Shown here piece by piece: positions 5,495-7,177 of a stretch of 7,177 bases of DNA. The notes under the pieces are model-generated. The model searched no databases and was not told the DNA's origin. It worked only from the letters and a program-made list of their open reading frames with translations. Source of the stretch: Verrucomicrobiota bacterium (GTDB lineage: Bacteria; Verrucomicrobiota; Verrucomicrobiia; Chthoniobacterales; UBA10450); NCBI GenBank assembly GCA_003219925.1, contig QHQU01000044.1, positions 1-7,177 on the forward strand. The letters are read 5' to 3'. The first letter of the stretch is position 1. Every line of letters starts with the position of its first letter. Made by a program: the position numbers and the translations under genes.

Positions 5495-6517
5495 ATGCCA
5501 GAGCGACTCCTTGTTACAGGAGCGGGCGGCTTTATCGGGGGCCATCTCGTCGCCGATTTAGTGCGCGAGGGTAACGAAGTGCGCGCGGTCGATATCAAGG
5601 CGTTGCAGGAATGGTATCAGCTCTTTCCGGAAGCTGAAAACTTGCAGCTGGATCTTTGTGGCAAGGATGCGTGCGAGCGCGCGGTCCGGGATATCTCATT
5701 AATCTATAACCTTGCCGCCGATATGGGCGGAATGGGTTTCATCGAGAATAACAAGGCGCTTTGCATGTTGAGCGTGCTGGTGAACACCCACATGCTGATG
5801 ATGGCGAAAGAAGCGGGAGTTTCGCATTTCTTTTACTCCTCCTCGGCTTGTGTTTATGCAGCCGATAAACAAACCGATCCCAATGTCACCGCTCTGAAAG
5901 AAGAAGATGCCTATCCGGCGATGCCTGAGGACGGCTACGGCTGGGAAAAACTATTTTCCGAACGAATGTGCCGGCACTTTCGCGAAGACTTCGGGTTGGA
6001 AACACGCGTGGCGCGTTTTCACAACGTCTATGGACCACAGGGGACATATGCTGGTGGCCGGGAAAAGGCACCGGCGGCGATTTGTGGCAGAGTAATTGAG
6101 GCCAAGCCCAGCGGAAATCATGAGATTGAGATCTGTGGCGACCGCCATCAGACGCGCAGCTTCATGTGGATTGATGACTGCGTGAAGGGGACACAGATGA
6201 TCATGGAGAGCGATTTCGTCGAGCCGCTAAACCTCGGCAGTAGTGAACTCGTTAGCATCAACCAGCTAGTCGACGTTGTAGAGGGGATCGGAGGCGTAAA
6301 ACTAAAACGGAACTACAATCTAAGAGCGCCCAAAGGAGTAAATGGTCGTAACAGCGATAACACGCTAATCCAGAAAATTTTTAATTGGGAGCCGGCGACA
6401 AAGCTACGCGATGGGTTGGAACCGACCTATCGTTGGATTTATGACGAGATGACAAAGGGTTCGCCGGCGAAGCGAATAACGGCGAACGCCAAGAACGGCA
6501 CCAGCATCTCGGCGTGA
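5495..6517 (+). CDS. gme: NAD-dependent sugar epimerase, GDP-mannose 3,5-epimerase-like
   Basis: A 340-residue extended short-chain dehydrogenase/reductase. The NAD-binding Rossmann start is VTGAGGFIGGHL (7-18), with D33 at the end of the second strand. Blocks close to plant GDP-mannose 3,5-epimerase follow: NLAADMGGMGFIENN (72-86), SSSACVYA (115-122), DGYGWEKL (146-153), RFHNVYGPQGTYAGG (174-188), REKAPAA (189-195), GDRHQTRSFMWIDDCV (215-230) and GRNSDNTLI (284-292). The plant catalytic residues all have counterparts: C119, Y148/K152, K191 and R285. By family knowledge the reaction turns GDP-D-mannose into GDP-L-galactose and GDP-L-gulose in the cytoplasm. The substrate is inferred; relatives can act on other NDP-sugars. 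The start is ATG 5495, just before the Rossmann strand; the frame is open back to about 5402, but that stretch has no family resemblance. No clear ribosome site is seen. The last 20 residues (after DEMTKG) look like an unconserved tail. Confidence 0.88.
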   Translation: MPERLLVTGAGGFIGGHLVADLVREGNEVRAVDIKALQEWYQLFPEAENLQLDLCGKDACERAVRDISLIYNLAADMGGMGFIENNKALCMLSVLVNTHMLMMAKEAGVSHFFYSSSACVYAADKQTDPNVTALKEEDAYPAMPEDGYGWEKLFSERMCRHFREDFGLETRVARFHNVYGPQGTYAGGREKAPAAICGRVIEAKPSGNHEIEICGDRHQTRSFMWIDDCVKGTQMIMESDFVEPLNLGSSELVSINQLVDVVEGIGGVKLKRNYNLRAPKGVNGRNSDNTLIQKIFNWEPATKLRDGLEPTYRWIYDEMTKGSPAKRITANAKNGTSISA

Positions 6518-6650
6518 ATGCCTGTCGGTAGAATACTTCCAACTGGGTAAGACAACGAGCAAGTTTGTCCGAAGGTTTCTTCGAAATTGACGGTTGAGGG
6601 CATAGTATCATAACGCGATTCCACTAACCAGGAATAGCGAAAACCAGCGC
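6518..6650. other. Gap between convergent epimerase and glycosyltransferase genes
   Basis: These 133 bases lie between two converging stop codons. The only structure I see is a five-base hairpin, CGAAG/CTTCG with a GTTT loop (6570-6583), too weak to call a terminator. No gene-like frame is present. Confidence 0.5.
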
Positions 6651-7177
6651 TCAAACCTCGGCGGCGCCACTCGATTTTTTTTGGTAGTCGCCTTTGCTAA
6701 AGTATTTTTCGAGCCAGACGTAGAGGCAGATGAAGAGGTAACGGCTGCCCATTTCGTTGAGCTTGAGTTTGGCGGTACCGGTGCGACGATTGCGCCAGGT
6801 AACTGGAATTACGGTCCAGGTATAACCGCGCACGATTGCTTTTAACGGAATTTCCACGGTCAAATTGAAATGCGGTGACAGGAATGGACGGCAACCGGCA
6901 ATAACTTCGCGGCGGTAGGCTTTAAAGGCATTCGTAATATCATTGGGTTTGATGCGAAAAAGAACTCGAATGAATAGATTGGCGCAGCGATTGATCCAAA
7001 GTTTGAGCCAGGGATAATCTATCACGCCGCCCCCTTTGACAAAACGACTGCCGAATACGCAGTCGTAGCCGGAGTTAAGGGCCTGCCAGTAACGAACGAC
7101 GTCGCGGCAATCATCGGATTCATCAGCCATCATGATGACAAGGCCGTCGCCCTTGGCATGATCGAAGCCCAGAACAA
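6651..7177 (-). CDS. Glycosyltransferase family 2, polyprenyl-phosphate sugar transferase-like (N-terminus outside window)
   Basis: The frame is open from the right edge (first full codon GTT at 7175) to a TGA at 6651-6653, giving about 175 visible residues; the amino end lies beyond the window. Visible motifs are GDGLVIMMADESDD (the acidic metal/nucleotide-sugar site of GT-A fold enzymes), GYDCVFGSRFVKGGGVIDYP, NAFKAYRREVIAG, HFNLTVEIPLKAIVRGYTW and RNRRTGTAKLKLNEMGSRYLFI. These match the dolichyl-phosphate mannose synthase-like branch of GT2, which typically moves a sugar from a nucleotide donor to a polyprenyl phosphate at the inner face of the membrane. Donor and acceptor cannot be told. 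The protein ends soon after LEKYFSKGDYQKKSS without a C-terminal membrane domain, so this is the short soluble or peripheral form. It converges on the epimerase gene with a 133-base gap; both could serve one glycan pathway, though they are not in one transcript. Confidence 0.92.
   Translation of the reverse strand, partial: VLGFDHAKGDGLVIMMADESDDCRDVVRYWQALNSGYDCVFGSRFVKGGGVIDYPWLKLWINRCANLFIRVLFRIKPNDITNAFKAYRREVIAGCRPFLSPHFNLTVEIPLKAIVRGYTWTVIPVTWRNRRTGTAKLKLNEMGSRYLFICLYVWLEKYFSKGDYQKKSSGAAEV

Noticed and set aside
6570..6583. Hairpin CGAAG/CTTCG between epimerase and glycosyltransferase
   Set aside because: Only five base pairs and no T-run on either side; not enough for a terminator call.
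6587..6611. Promoter-like TTGACG followed by TATCAT on the plus strand
   Set aside because: Spacer is only about 13 bases and no plus-strand gene lies downstream.

Overview
The window looks like a piece of a chromosome from a free-living Gram-negative bacterium, most likely an environmental (soil or freshwater) member of the Verrucomicrobiota. This rests on gene style only: verrucomicrobial-looking single-pass membrane proteins with GC-G-C-rich N-termini, an endonuclease-type MutL, short GC-rich palindromes, and moderately high GC. No rRNA or marker gene confirms it. I see no tRNA, rRNA, CRISPR array, transposase or phage gene. Coding density is high and no gap exceeds about 180 bases.

Layout. 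Positions 1-219 (+) are the tail of an unrecognised gene. It is followed by a HIT-family nucleotide hydrolase/phosphorylase (about 256-771, +), whose stop codon overlaps the start of a small single-pass membrane protein (768-1442, +); these three probably form one transcription unit. It converges on a leftward unit: an ErpA-type iron-sulfur carrier (3401-3072, -) followed 18 bases later by a 508-residue membrane-anchored protein of unknown function with a long Pro/Ala-rich linker (3053-1527, -). The 171-base gap 3402-3572 is a divergent control region separating erpA from mutL (3573-5384, +). A probable GDP-mannose 3,5-epimerase-like sugar epimerase follows (5495-6517, +). It converges on a family-2 glycosyltransferase (7177-6651, -) that runs off the right edge.

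How the genes relate. The left and middle parts are housekeeping: nucleotide turnover, Fe-S cluster delivery and mismatch repair. The right end shifts to nucleotide-sugar and glycan chemistry; the epimerase and glycosyltransferase may be the edge of a polysaccharide or glycolipid locus.

The most interesting signal is not a gene. It is a 59-base twin-hairpin palindromic element embedded in frame inside mutL (4646-4704). It encodes about 20 residues of the interdomain linker and resembles a REP/BIME-type or Rickettsia-RPE-type repeat that colonised a coding sequence. A second repeat-like segment lies just upstream of mutL (3522-3553). I found no clearly undescribed multi-gene system.
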